This document shows, one piece after another, positions 8,279 through 17,020 of a stretch of DNA of 54,750 bases. The position numbers and the translations under genes were made by a program. A model generated the notes under the pieces. That model worked only from the letters and a program-made list of their open reading frames with translations, did no database searches and had not been told where the DNA came from. Source of the DNA: a virus. Position 1 is the first letter of the stretch; each line of letters starts with the position of its first letter. The stretch covers positions 1-54,750 of IMG/VR virus record IMGVR_UViG_3300022562_001966; one strand, given 5' to 3'.

Positions 8279-9143
8279 TTTCTGATCCTTTTTGATAAGT
8301 TTCTGCAATTAATTTGTGTTGATTGATTCCTGTAACGTTCAAAATGGCAACCATCAAAAACCATCTTTTCACTTCTCTCTCAATTTGCGCTATTTCTGCT
8401 TGGCTTACATTTGATGTATCTATTACATCTTCATTACAATTGCAGAATCTTTCAAATAGCGGCGGATTGATTTCACCAAAGTAATAAAATCCCAATGCGT
8501 TCGCTACGCCCATTGCGAATTCAGCATTATCCAATATCATGCTTTTCTGAAATGCTTTTGCTTGATGCAATTTAAATTTAGTAGAAAATATTTCATGAAC
8601 CTTTTCGTGATATATATTTTCATTAATCAGCGTCAATTTATTCAGATAGCCATCTGGTTTATATTCAAATCCTCCCATTTTCCAGCGATTGTTATATGCC
8701 CATATTCTTGCTTCCTCTTGACCAAAAGTGTATGCGTCACGAAATTCAGAATTGCTTGCTTTAATTTGATTAATGAATCTGATTAATGTTTTTTTATCAA
8801 GGATAAATCGATCTAAAGCAATTTGATAAGAATCATTGGCTTTTAATGCCTCATAAAATCTTGCTTGTATTTTTCTGCCTTCATCGTCTTTAGGAATCTC
8901 TCCCGCTCTGGAAATAATTACAATAGCCTCTTTAAAGCTTTTCCCACCTGTGATTTCTTCTGATAATTTCTCTAATGTCAGGTTGTTTTCTATCCATCTA
9001 TCCCCTGCCTTTGGCATATTTAATGCCCACAAAACTCCGGCCATGTAATAATATTTGCGGGATAAAAATCCATACGCAAAAGCAGGAACCGCTTTTTCAG
9101 GCAATAATGGCAAGTCAAATTCTGTATCTATATCAATGGTCAT
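8271..9143 (-). CDS. Hypothetical helical protein, paralogue of 9133-10176
   Basis: A 290-residue, mostly helical protein with AGAGGG before the ATG. Two stretches align with the 9133-10176 product: an early GFLSRKYYYMAGVLWALNM segment against GITTDESDFLKGVLYSIGL, and a later QAKA-x(11)-F-x2-G-x3-A-x-G segment. No membrane helix is certain, although both segments are hydrophobic. Start and stop overlap with the neighbours, so the three genes are co-translated. Confidence 0.75.
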   Translation of the reverse strand: MTIDIDTEFDLPLLPEKAVPAFAYGFLSRKYYYMAGVLWALNMPKAGDRWIENNLTLEKLSEEITGGKSFKEAIVIISRAGEIPKDDEGRKIQARFYEALKANDSYQIALDRFILDKKTLIRFINQIKASNSEFRDAYTFGQEEARIWAYNNRWKMGGFEYKPDGYLNKLTLINENIYHEKVHEIFSTKFKLHQAKAFQKSMILDNAEFAMGVANALGFYYFGEINPPLFERFCNCNEDVIDTSNVSQAEIAQIEREVKRWFLMVAILNVTGINQHKLIAETYQKGSENE

Positions 9144-10176
9144 TTCTTTGCCCTCTATTATCTTCTCGATTTTTCACCATCATTGAGAATTCCGCTGCAT
9201 TTAAAGGTTCAATCACTTGATCATCAATGTAATCCTTGGATACTTGTGAAAGGAAATGGAATATGACAGAAAACCGATTTATAAAAATAACGCAATGAAT
9301 ATATTTATTCTCAATCCCAAAGTCTTCAAGTTTTAAATTATCAATAACTTTGTTTGACGATGATAGCCTTTTAATTTCATTAAACTCTTCATCGGATAAT
9401 CTGGCTTTCAAATTTGCATATTTTTTTGCAATTGCTTCAATTGCAGCAATTAAAGGCAGATATAAAAACCTAAGACCAATTGCGCTGCAAAAACCAATAT
9501 TAAACGGACTAACATTATGCAGAGGATTTTTTAACAACCCGCTTGCTTTCGCTTGATCCAGTTCAAATTCTTTGATAAAAGCAAGAGCCTTTGAATTGTA
9601 ATTTTCGCCCAATAATATATTCATTTTCAAAACCAATTCGCCATCAAAAGCATGGTCGCATTCATAATAATCTTCATCTTTCCCTGAATCTAAATCTTTT
9701 AATATCTTTTGCCTGAAATTCATGGCACTGAATGATGCCAATTCAACCCAATTCTCTCTTGATTTACATATTCTTTCCATAAATACATTGAAGCCTTCTG
9801 AGAACAAACATAAAGCAAACACGCATTTATCAGCCAGTTCGCAATTGTCTTTGATCCACTCAATTTCATCTGATTGCTCCAAGCTTGCAATGGATTTTAT
9901 TAATTTGGCTAATTCTTTGTCATCAATTTGCGGATTTGCTTTTCTTGCTGTTTTTTTAATCTCACTCTCTGCAACCAAGTACCCATCTGTTAAAGATTTC
10001 AGACCTATGGAATACAGCACGCCTTTTAAAAAATCACTTTCATCTGTCGTAATTCCAATGGCAATGGCTCTTATTAAATAATCATTAAGCGTTATTGTTT
10101 GTATCCTCATTAGTTGTAATGATGCAACGCCATCATCATAAATGTGAAATAATTTCTTTTTGTCAGATTCATTCAT
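9133..10176 (-). CDS. Hypothetical helical protein, paralogue of 8271-9143
   Basis: A 347-residue, mostly helical protein with AGGT ahead of the ATG. It carries the same two conserved stretches as the 8271-9143 product (G-x7-F-x2-GVLY near residue 50; QAKA followed by a Gly-rich hydrophobic helix near residue 205). The C-terminal tail is basic. It probably arose by local duplication. No known family is recognised. Confidence 0.75.
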   Translation of the reverse strand: MNESDKKKLFHIYDDGVASLQLMRIQTITLNDYLIRAIAIGITTDESDFLKGVLYSIGLKSLTDGYLVAESEIKKTARKANPQIDDKELAKLIKSIASLEQSDEIEWIKDNCELADKCVFALCLFSEGFNVFMERICKSRENWVELASFSAMNFRQKILKDLDSGKDEDYYECDHAFDGELVLKMNILLGENYNSKALAFIKEFELDQAKASGLLKNPLHNVSPFNIGFCSAIGLRFLYLPLIAAIEAIAKKYANLKARLSDEEFNEIKRLSSSNKVIDNLKLEDFGIENKYIHCVIFINRFSVIFHFLSQVSKDYIDDQVIEPLNAAEFSMMVKNREDNRGQRNDH

Positions 10177-10191
10177 TATCTAATACCTATG

Positions 10192-10488
10192 CTATCTGTT
10201 AGTTGATTTTCTATTTAACATCACTTGCCATAATAAACTGACAATAAATACTATTTGGTAGAATGCGATTTCACATGCAATCTCATTTATGAATTTCCAG
10301 AATTCATGCTGCAAATCTGAAGTAATCACAGCAACAAATAACAAAATGGCCAAATCTCTTTTAATTGGCCGAAAACAAAATGACAAAATATCAGGTTCTT
10401 TCCAAGCCCTTAAATTGAAAAACACACAGGCAAGACCAACAATCAAAATACCAAACCAGTGAAAATCAAATATCCAAAACTCAATCAT
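10192..10488 (-). CDS. Small membrane protein, 98 aa
   Basis: About three hydrophobic helices are visible: residues 3-25, 46-58 and 74-92. Charged loops lie between them and a basic tail ends the protein. It is an inner-membrane protein by composition and the only clear multi-pass membrane protein of the early operon. It could act on host membrane processes or superinfection, but nothing in the sequence decides this. Confidence 0.65.
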   Translation of the reverse strand: MIEFWIFDFHWFGILIVGLACVFFNLRAWKEPDILSFCFRPIKRDLAILLFVAVITSDLQHEFWKFINEIACEIAFYQIVFIVSLLWQVMLNRKSTNR

Positions 10489-10496
10489 GGCTTAAT

Positions 10497-10841
10497 CTAA
10501 AATTTCATTTTTATAGTTAACGGATGTTCATCACTGGGCCTGACCTCAATGTATATTCTGCCATTGGCAAGAATGATTAAATGATCAACCATAAATGGAT
10601 CATTCGTCCATTGCTTCCCATCGGCATTAAAACAAAGATCATCAATAGAATTGCATTCCCCTCTTCTCGCCTTTAAATTAACTTGCAGCATTAATTGCAA
10701 GACAAGGGGCCACACTTCATCTAGTCGTTGTTTCTTTAATGCGCTATTTTCAATGCAATATTCCAGCAAAGTGACAACATTAAATTCATTTAGAATCAAT
10801 ATTTCTGATTCATTGAATTCCAATTTCGAATAATCAATCAT
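10497..10841 (-). CDS. Hypothetical protein, 114 aa
   Basis: The ATG at 10841 is chosen because AAGGCG precedes it and it overlaps the end of the upstream gene. The protein is soluble with a helical N-terminal half and a strand-rich C-terminal half (HLIILANGRIYIEVRP). No domain is recognised. Confidence 0.65.
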   Translation of the reverse strand: MIDYSKLEFNESEILILNEFNVVTLLEYCIENSALKKQRLDEVWPLVLQLMLQVNLKARRGECNSIDDLCFNADGKQWTNDPFMVDHLIILANGRIYIEVRPSDEHPLTIKMKF

Positions 10842-11133
10842 TGTATTCGCCTTTGTTGTCAACAAATTTGTGAAATCCATTATTTTCAATCATTGATTTT
10901 GCTGAGGATAAAACTTCACCTATTATTTGTGGGTTACAATTGCTTAATACTGATAAAACTTGATCGTAATTATCTGGATCAAATGTGACCAATATCTGGC
11001 CAACATGAATATCTTTTTTCTGCAAACTTTCATCAAGTTTAATGAATTGCTTTTTTAATACTTTTTCATATCGTTTGAATTCTGCATCGACTGTAAAATC
11101 ATTGGCATTAGTGAAATCCGGTTTTCCTTTCAT
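10834..11133 (-). CDS. Hypothetical protein, 99 aa
   Basis: A helical, Lys/Asp-rich soluble protein with AAAGGTTAAATT before the ATG, the same leader seen at the integrase. It overlaps both neighbours by a few bases. Function unknown. Confidence 0.65.
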   Translation of the reverse strand: MKGKPDFTNANDFTVDAEFKRYEKVLKKQFIKLDESLQKKDIHVGQILVTFDPDNYDQVLSVLSNCNPQIIGEVLSSAKSMIENNGFHKFVDNKGEYND

Positions 11134-11756
11134 AATTTAACCTTTATTTTAATTTGCTTACGTCCAGTAAAAATATGGTTCAACGCCGATACAGGGATAT
11201 CCCACCCTTCCACATTCATCTGCTTCAGTAAAATTTTAAAGCGATTCGGTTTTGGCATTTTAATTAATAAATCGTCTAGATGTTGTTCGCCTAACTCGTG
11301 GTGATTAAGCCAAAACAAAACAGCTTCACGCCATGCTTGTTCGTAACCATAATAGCTAATTGAAAATAACTTATCTGATTTACCATGCCCTCGACTGACA
11401 CAAAATCCTACTCGATAATATTCATATCCCTTGTACCTCTCTTTTCTATCAACTGCAATTTTCATCATAATGCCTGATATGCCTGTTGTTCCTTCTTCTC
11501 TGGCATGAGGCGAATGATCAGCAATCAATTTTGCGGCCTTTTTAGCTTCAACTTGTTGCGCTTTTAATTGCTTATCTATTGAAATAGCTTTATTTATGAA
11601 TTTGTTTTGCTGAGTCAGTGATATGAATTCATTTATATTCTTGCTTTTCCTGAATGAAAAATACTTTTGATACAATTTCCCTGCAATCGATCTGGCTACT
11701 CTTACACCGATAAAATTCGCAGGATGATCGCCATCGTTGTAAATATATACGGCCAT
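11130..11756 (-). CDS. AP2-like DNA-binding protein (tentative)
   Basis: A 208-residue basic protein. The segment at about 100-155 (G-Y-EYYRVGFCVSRGHGKS, FSISYYGYEQAWREA) has the three-strand plus amphipathic-helix layout of the AP2 domain, with the typical YG-x-EA motif. An N-terminal GVRVARSIAGKLYQKYFSF segment could be a second, weaker copy. AP2 domains in phages occur in DNA-binding proteins, often with HNH nucleases; no HNH motif is present here. The role is inferred. Confidence 0.65.
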   Translation of the reverse strand: MAVYIYNDGDHPANFIGVRVARSIAGKLYQKYFSFRKSKNINEFISLTQQNKFINKAISIDKQLKAQQVEAKKAAKLIADHSPHAREEGTTGISGIMMKIAVDRKERYKGYEYYRVGFCVSRGHGKSDKLFSISYYGYEQAWREAVLFWLNHHELGEQHLDDLLIKMPKPNRFKILLKQMNVEGWDIPVSALNHIFTGRKQIKIKVKL

Positions 11757-11797
11757 GCTTTAACCCCATCAAACCAATTAATATTCATCTGCATCGA

Positions 11798-12085
11798 TTA
11801 ATTAATCTTGACCTCTTCATGATATGGTTGAATTTTATACTTAGGTCTTTTCAATTGCGTTAATAATCCTTCCAGTGTTTTTATTGCCTGATCTCTGGAA
11901 AGATTAGAAATGTATGAAAATTGCTTGTCTCCATCAACATAAGGGAAAGTTGCCAGCAAAAAACCAATCCTCTCTTGGCCGGTTTCTTTCTTTAATAAAT
12001 CATGTATTGATCCCCCCAGAGGTTCTATTAATTTACTCAATACAATTTCCAATTCATGTTGATTCAAATCTTTTGTATTCGACAT
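11798..12085 (-). CDS. Hypothetical protein, 95 aa
   Basis: A small soluble helical protein with a strong GAGGTGAG ribosome-binding site. It contains FSYISNLSRDQAIKTLEGLL, a helix often seen in small phage proteins of unknown function. No catalytic motif is visible. Confidence 0.65.
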   Translation of the reverse strand: MSNTKDLNQHELEIVLSKLIEPLGGSIHDLLKKETGQERIGFLLATFPYVDGDKQFSYISNLSRDQAIKTLEGLLTQLKRPKYKIQPYHEEVKIN

Positions 12086-12096
12086 TATCTCACCTC

Positions 12097-12471
12097 TTAA
12101 ACCATGAAATTTGGCGGCCTCTGGCAGAAATCATTAGTTCCAAATTTCCGCCATAAATGCAAAGTATAGGGATGGTTATTTACATAATCCGATTTAGGTG
12201 GATGAAATTGAATCACCAAATCATCATCATCCCAAAACTGCTCTTTAATAAATTGCATTTCATCCCAAGTCGGTGTTCGATTTAATAACGTTGATGTGCT
12301 GACATGCTCCCATCCAAAACCATCTGAAGCGATGCAAATTAAATGAATGGTGCGGCCTGATTTTCTCAATCTATATGGAATACGAAACATGCCATTATTA
12401 CCATAAGATTCATGACTGCTGTAAGCACCGGCTTTTTTCAGCCGGTATTTTTCTTTTACTCTAAATGCCAT
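12097..12471 (-). CDS. Conserved phage protein of unknown function, 124 aa
   Basis: The middle and end carry RTPTWDEMQFIKEQFW, then a QFHPP segment and a NNHPYTLHLWR segment. I recognise this as the signature of a small family conserved across many phages (DUF7694-like from memory). The spacing of W, H and HPP residues suggests a compact enzyme or binding fold, but no activity is known to me. Confidence 0.75.
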   Translation of the reverse strand: MAFRVKEKYRLKKAGAYSSHESYGNNGMFRIPYRLRKSGRTIHLICIASDGFGWEHVSTSTLLNRTPTWDEMQFIKEQFWDDDDLVIQFHPPKSDYVNNHPYTLHLWRKFGTNDFCQRPPNFMV

Positions 12472-12472
12472 T

Positions 12473-13102
12473 TTATTCAGTATCCTTTTTTTCTTCTTTT
12501 TTTACTCTGTATTTTTCAATGAATTTGTCCATATTTTCAATTACCAAAAAGCTGCCATTTTCCTGTATCTGATATTTCAAATCTGGATATTTTTTCAGGA
12601 TTAATGTAATCAAATAACTTCCAGCCAGACAATATCTGGTAAAAATAGTTAACCACCGCTTTACTTCCATGCACAATTCATGTGCTTTTTGCAATTCTTC
12701 AAGATGATCAATAAAATCAGTATCGAAAAAATTTTTCGAGGTTAATTGCTCTTCACTCATTTTATAATAAGGATGGTTTTGTAATTCTTTATTCTTACGA
12801 ATAACTTTGGATCGAAAATACATAAAACCAGAAACAAATTCTTCTAAACCAATTCCAAATAATTTGTTTTGCAAATCGCCAAATCTATCCATTTCCATTT
12901 GCTCAAGTAAATACTGGCATTCCGGCTTGTTATCGAAATATTGAATTGCTACTTCTATTTTATCCAGCATTTCCATAAAAAATGGATCTATTTGAATATC
13001 AGAGATAAATTCCCTCGTTAAAACTTCTCTATCAACAAATGAATCTTTTATCGTTTCTTTCATGTTATTTAATATTTTTTGTGCTGTTTCTTTGCTTTTC
13101 AT
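12473..13102 (-). CDS. Hypothetical helical protein, 209 aa
   Basis: The ATG at 13102, behind a strong AGGAGAAT, replaces the longer frame. The protein is mostly helical and charged, with a hydrophobic stretch (YCLAGSYLITLIL) in its last third that could be one membrane segment or a buried helix. The Lys/Glu-rich tail resembles a flexible end. No family is recognised. Confidence 0.7.
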   Translation of the reverse strand: MKSKETAQKILNNMKETIKDSFVDREVLTREFISDIQIDPFFMEMLDKIEVAIQYFDNKPECQYLLEQMEMDRFGDLQNKLFGIGLEEFVSGFMYFRSKVIRKNKELQNHPYYKMSEEQLTSKNFFDTDFIDHLEELQKAHELCMEVKRWLTIFTRYCLAGSYLITLILKKYPDLKYQIQENGSFLVIENMDKFIEKYRVKKEEKKDTE

Positions 13103-13112
13103 AATTATTCTC

Positions 13113-13379
13113 CTATCGCAAAACCAATCCTGCATTGATCAATAATAACCGCCATTCTGCATAACCGATTACAGAACCGGCTTTAACGCAATCACCAATA
13201 GATTGCTCTGTCCATCGTTGCACAGTTCGAATTGAGCAACCTGTGATTCTGGAAACATCTTCATTTGACCATCCCGCCCAATCTAGCAACCACAACACCT
13301 GATCTGTTCTTGGTGGCAACCAATCCTCCCCTCTTGCCATGCTTGGCCATATTAATTCTGTAATTTCTTTTTTGTTCAT
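13113..13379 (-). CDS. Helix-turn-helix protein, likely transcriptional regulator
   Basis: An 88-residue protein with a strong GGAAGGA ribosome-binding site. Residues 31-56 (WAGWSNEDVSRITGCSIRTVQRW) form a clear HTH. YAEWRLLLINAGL follows, the typical continuation in a family of small phage and plasmid DNA-binding proteins. It is a candidate for binding the shared operators of this region or for activating late genes. This is inference from the motif. Confidence 0.75.
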   Translation of the reverse strand: MNKKEITELIWPSMARGEDWLPPRTDQVLWLLDWAGWSNEDVSRITGCSIRTVQRWTEQSIGDCVKAGSVIGYAEWRLLLINAGLVLR

Positions 13380-13401
13380 ATTTCATCCTTCCTTGATTGA
13401 G

Positions 13402-13872
13402 TTAAGAAACAATCCTCTGAAAAGTTGAATTAATAAAGTGCAATTTCACAATCCGCTCAAATGTATCAATTTTGACCGAATGGCTATAGGAATTATTTAG
13501 CTGCCTGATTATGGGGACAATGTATTTCAAACCATGTAAAACCAACTCTGCTTCTTTGCCTGAATCTCTCAATCTGGCCATCTTAATCTGGTTATTTTTA
13601 AATGATGAATTATTAAGAATGCTCATTTGATTCTGGTTAAAATAAATACTCAAAGCTTCGATATACGTTAATGGCGTCGTTATATCTGCCGGAATAATTC
13701 GTATAAACCACCCCATTTGAAATTTACCCTCTGTCACTTTTATTCTGCATAATTCAAATAGAAAAAACCGTTGATTGAATATTTTCACAAGATTGATCAT
13801 TCTGGTTGTATGATCAATTCTGGATTCAAAATGAAAGCTTAAATTTGATTGAAATATAGGATTGTAAGTCAA
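13402..13872 (-). CDS. Hypothetical protein, 156 aa, TTG start
   Basis: No ATG lies near the beginning. GAGGT sits eight bases before a TTG at 13872, right at the stop of the upstream gene, so TTG is the probable start. The protein is basic and mixed alpha/beta. It belongs to a row of three similar-sized unknown proteins (13402-14777). No domain is recognised. Confidence 0.6.
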   Translation of the reverse strand: MTYNPIFQSNLSFHFESRIDHTTRMINLVKIFNQRFFLFELCRIKVTEGKFQMGWFIRIIPADITTPLTYIEALSIYFNQNQMSILNNSSFKNNQIKMARLRDSGKEAELVLHGLKYIVPIIRQLNNSYSHSVKIDTFERIVKLHFINSTFQRIVS

Positions 13873-13873
13873 C

Positions 13874-14296
13874 TTATTGAACCTCAATCATGAAAGGCTC
13901 ATCCTCTTCATTTCTGTAGATGGATAATTGTTGAGCAAAAGGTAATTTATCTTTGAGAATTTGGATCAGTAAATTTGAGCGTATGCCATGCTTATGTTCA
14001 TTTAGATCAACCAATATCAACATATAAATATGCTGGATAAAAAAATTCTCTAATCCAGCTAAGTTGTCCTTCATAAACATGAGAGTTAGATAATTAAGTT
14101 GGCAATCTTCAATAATCTTAACGGATTGTTTTTTTCTTAAAGGATTTTTCATATCCGTAAATGCCCATTCTCCAATGCTTGTACTGTATTTAAAATGAGC
14201 AAAATTATAATGTATAAGTTGAATTTTAAATTCATCAATCAACCCATTCACATTCTCTTTAACATCGACATTGATATTCAGCTTAAAATCATCCAT
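13874..14296 (-). CDS. Hypothetical protein, 140 aa
   Basis: The ATG at 14296 behind AGGA is preferred. The protein is soluble, with long hydrophobic helical segments (FIQHIYMLILVDL) and a C-terminal EEDEPFMIEV end. Unknown function, coupled to both neighbours. Confidence 0.65.
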   Translation of the reverse strand: MDDFKLNINVDVKENVNGLIDEFKIQLIHYNFAHFKYSTSIGEWAFTDMKNPLRKKQSVKIIEDCQLNYLTLMFMKDNLAGLENFFIQHIYMLILVDLNEHKHGIRSNLLIQILKDKLPFAQQLSIYRNEEDEPFMIEVQ

Positions 14297-14306
14297 TGAA
14301 ATTGTC

Positions 14307-14777
14307 CTATGCAATGAGTTTTTTACCTTTTGAATCTTTGTAACCCCTGATTATTATTTTTGTATAATCAAGAATCTCATCTTTATTGAATTCAATTGAA
14401 GTTATGAAATACGCAATATTTCTAGCAATATTTAAAGCATCAATTTCTCTATGGAATCGGTTTTTGCCAAATAGATTATAAATAAAAATGAATACCTCAA
14501 ATTCCTTGAATTCCCTGTGCGAATACAATCTGACCTTTAAATTAGGAACAAACCAAGACCTGTTTCTAACGAATGCCATCCAATAGTTTTCGCCAGTTAC
14601 ATTTAACCTGATAAACAAGATTTGAACACTGCCATCTGACACCAAAATATGGGTTACTCTTTTATTGGCCTCTTCTACTGAAAAGTAGATTTGAGTATTA
14701 ACTATATTTTCTGGCGAATTTCTGATCTCAACATCTTGCGTCTTTACCAGAGACAATCGTATAGATTTATTTTTCAT
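14307..14777 (-). CDS. Hypothetical protein, 156 aa
   Basis: A basic protein that is strand-rich in its first half and helical in its second. The ribosome-binding site is weak and lies in the gap after the helicase gene, which argues for coupled translation with the helicase. No known motif. Confidence 0.65.
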   Translation of the reverse strand: MKNKSIRLSLVKTQDVEIRNSPENIVNTQIYFSVEEANKRVTHILVSDGSVQILFIRLNVTGENYWMAFVRNRSWFVPNLKVRLYSHREFKEFEVFIFIYNLFGKNRFHREIDALNIARNIAYFITSIEFNKDEILDYTKIIIRGYKDSKGKKLIA

Positions 14778-14789
14778 TGTGATTCATCT

Positions 14790-16373
14790 TCATCCATGAA
14801 CAACATTCATATATTTGCCATTACGCTTCACGGTTATTTCAATCCCATCACCAAGCGATACAAAACGACCAGTTTGGATTAATGCCTGATCAACACTGGT
14901 TGGAATTATTTTTGCCTCCGAATCAATAAAGCGTTTCCACCAATGGACGACATGCATTCTTGCTCTTGGATTTTCGATTGCTATCCATTCTTTTGCGATT
15001 TCTTTCAAGCCTCGAAAATAAGTTACCTGCAAAGTGGTTTGCTTTCTCTGCCATTTCTTTAAATGCAATTCAGTTACCCTTTCTTTCTTTGGCTGACTTT
15101 TAAAGCTTAATAATTCCGCTGTATCCGCCTTTGGCATGTGTTTTGGAGTGCTTTCGAATTCAAATTCATAACCGCACGCGCATTCTCTGATTGATGGATG
15201 CTGCATGGCTTTGCAGATTGGGCAACGCTTCTCTGGGCAATTATCGGAGTTTTCGCCATTTGATTTCTTTCGTTTGGGCGCTTCAATCGTATCAATCGGG
15301 CCATGCTCTGCTGTATTGCCACCAAAATCCAATACAAGGCAATTCTCCTTGCCCTCGAATAATCGCATTCCTCTGCCAAGAATCTGCATCCATAAACAAC
15401 TGGACATTGTTTTACGCAATACAGCAATTAAATCCAGATTCGGGATATCCACCCCTGTTGTCAAAACATCACAATTGGTCAAAAAATCCAACTGGCCTGA
15501 CTTTATTGCATTAAGATAATTTTGCCTTTCAGCTTTTGAGGTTTTGCCTGTTATAGTTTCAACTCTGAATTTCATCTGCCTGAGACATTCAGCGACTTTA
15601 AATGCGTGTTCGATGCCGGAACAAAAAATTAGCCCTGCATTCCGACCGTTAAAATGATCAGCAATCTCATTACATGCCGATTTCAGTAATCCATCCTCGC
15701 TGAATATTTTCTGCATGACAGACTTGTTATAATCCCAGCCTGATTTATCCAAAGAATCAGTATTAAATAGGGTTTCAGTCGGCTTAGGAATCAATGGAGC
15801 AAGAAATCCCCGCTCAATCAACGTGCGAATTTTAATTTCGTAACAGATATCGGTGAACAATGAGCCTTCATCGATCAAATGGCCGGAATCCAAGCGCCAA
15901 GGCGTAGCAGAAAAGCCGATCACTTTTAATCTGGGATTGATGTTCAGCATGGCATCAATCAATTTATGATACATGCCAATGCCTTTAGGATTGAGTAAGT
16001 GGCATTCATCGATCAGGATTAAGTCCCTTTTCCCTAAAATATCTGGTTGCCTGAAAACCGTTTGTACACTGCAAAACAGAATGTTGTTATCGGTATCCCG
16101 TCTGTTAAGTGAAGCTGCATTAATCCCTGCATTCGCTTCAGGCCACACGCTGATTAATTTGTCGTGGTTTTGCTCAACCAGTTCTTTAACATGCGTGACA
16201 ATCAAAATACGCTGGTTGCAATATTGCTGCAACACTTTTTCGGCAAACAATGCAATGATTATGGATTTCCCCGCACCTGTGGGCGCTATGACAATCGGGT
16301 TGCCTGTTCTGTGAGCAAAATATTTGTAAATTGAATTTACAGCATCAAGTTGATAATCTCTGGCCTGAATCAA
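14790..16373 (-). CDS. SF2 DEAD/DEAH-type helicase
   Basis: A 527-residue superfamily 2 helicase of the UvrB/SSL2-like type used by many phages in replication or recombination. Visible motifs, in order, are motif I APTGAGKS (about residue 30), motif II DECH, motif III SATP, a TTGVDIP motif V and QILGRGMRL as motif VI. After the helicase core, C-x2-C-x9-C-x-C (CPICKAMQHPSIRECAC) forms a zinc ribbon, followed by a basic C-terminal region. The start is a TTG, the only suitable codon, with AAGGA eight bases upstream. It follows promoter site F and is the only clear replication-type enzyme in the window. Confidence 0.93.
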   Translation of the reverse strand: MIQARDYQLDAVNSIYKYFAHRTGNPIVIAPTGAGKSIIIALFAEKVLQQYCNQRILIVTHVKELVEQNHDKLISVWPEANAGINAASLNRRDTDNNILFCSVQTVFRQPDILGKRDLILIDECHLLNPKGIGMYHKLIDAMLNINPRLKVIGFSATPWRLDSGHLIDEGSLFTDICYEIKIRTLIERGFLAPLIPKPTETLFNTDSLDKSGWDYNKSVMQKIFSEDGLLKSACNEIADHFNGRNAGLIFCSGIEHAFKVAECLRQMKFRVETITGKTSKAERQNYLNAIKSGQLDFLTNCDVLTTGVDIPNLDLIAVLRKTMSSCLWMQILGRGMRLFEGKENCLVLDFGGNTAEHGPIDTIEAPKRKKSNGENSDNCPEKRCPICKAMQHPSIRECACGYEFEFESTPKHMPKADTAELLSFKSQPKKERVTELHLKKWQRKQTTLQVTYFRGLKEIAKEWIAIENPRARMHVVHWWKRFIDSEAKIIPTSVDQALIQTGRFVSLGDGIEITVKRNGKYMNVVHG

Positions 16374-16405
16374 AGCGACATTCCTTGTCTCAGTGTGATT
16401 CAGTA

Positions 16406-16434
16406 AAAATAGGTGAATTGGCGTGAATTGTCAG
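16406..16434 (-). promoter_or_regulatory. Operator-type promoter (site F)
   Basis: On the minus strand, CTGACA (16429-16434) lies 17 bases from TATTTT (16406-16411). The plus-strand sequence GAATTGG-CG-TGAATTG matches the pattern of site A with a few changes. It reads into the helicase. Confidence 0.5.
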
Positions 16435-16442
16435 ATTTAACT

Positions 16443-16643
16443 TTATTCGAAATCTTCTAAATATATTGCTCGTCTGCAAATATCGCTTTTAACGATCAAA
16501 ACATAACCGATTGAATATGGATCAGAATTACATTGTTGGAAATGGTCAATTGCTTCCTTTTTACTTAATGTTCTGCCTTGATATTTACCTTCTCCCCTGC
16601 CATCAACTGAACTCCCGCCAAATAACAGATACCAGTTCTCCAT
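16443..16643 (-). CDS. Hypothetical protein, 66 aa
   Basis: A small protein with a run of seven G in its ribosome-binding region (AAGGGGGGG) five bases before the ATG. It has a Gly-rich N-terminal loop (FGGSSVDGRGEGKYQG) and a helix. Function unknown. The G-run is a possible spot for sequencing error but lies outside the coding frame. Confidence 0.6.
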   Translation of the reverse strand: MENWYLLFGGSSVDGRGEGKYQGRTLSKKEAIDHFQQCNSDPYSIGYVLIVKSDICRRAIYLEDFE

Positions 16644-16657
16644 CTTACCCCCCCCTT

Positions 16658-16936
16658 CTATTGAATAAAATTTGCAATTAATTTTTCGGCTTTCTTTGTG
16701 CGTTTTAAAGCTTGCGTGAAATGTCGTTTGTGTTGCCCCTTAGTTTTGACGATAACAACTTTGATTAAACCATCGTTTTCATTAACCCAAACCTGAATCA
16801 TTCTTCTGCTGACATTCAGATTTTCAATCAAATCGCAGATTAGAACTGGTTTAGAACATGCCAATAAAATTGCAAGCCTTTGCATTGTAATTTTATTCTC
16901 AATCAATCTTTTTACATCCAGTTCCGTCACAATCAT
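16658..16936 (-). CDS. Winged-helix/HTH-like protein, 92 aa
   Basis: A basic small protein. Residues about 20-60 (LAILLACSKPVLICDLIENL then NVSRRMIQVWV) fit an HTH with a following strand pair (LIKVVIVKTKG). The tail is Lys- and Arg-rich. It is probably a DNA-binding regulator of the early region. Confidence 0.65.
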   Translation of the reverse strand: MIVTELDVKRLIENKITMQRLAILLACSKPVLICDLIENLNVSRRMIQVWVNENDGLIKVVIVKTKGQHKRHFTQALKRTKKAEKLIANFIQ

Positions 16937-16995
16937 ATTTTAAATTTCCCTATTCAGCCTTAATTAAATTAACCCTATAAAACCCTTCAAACCCT

Positions 16996-17020
16996 ACTAG
17001 CCGGTTACTTACCGGCTAGT
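16996..17020 (-). terminator. Hairpin terminator-like element after 17005-17193
   Basis: A perfect 10-bp stem (ACTAGCCGGT / ACCGGCTAGT) with a 5-base loop spans the stop codon of the 17005-17193 gene. On the minus strand it is followed by AGGGTTTGAAGGGTTTT. The stem is strong but the T-run is interrupted, so termination may be partial. Confidence 0.5.

Noticed and set aside
15107-15514. Several frames of about 105 residues on both strands inside the helicase gene
   Set aside because: They overlap conserved helicase motifs in another frame and have no start signals.
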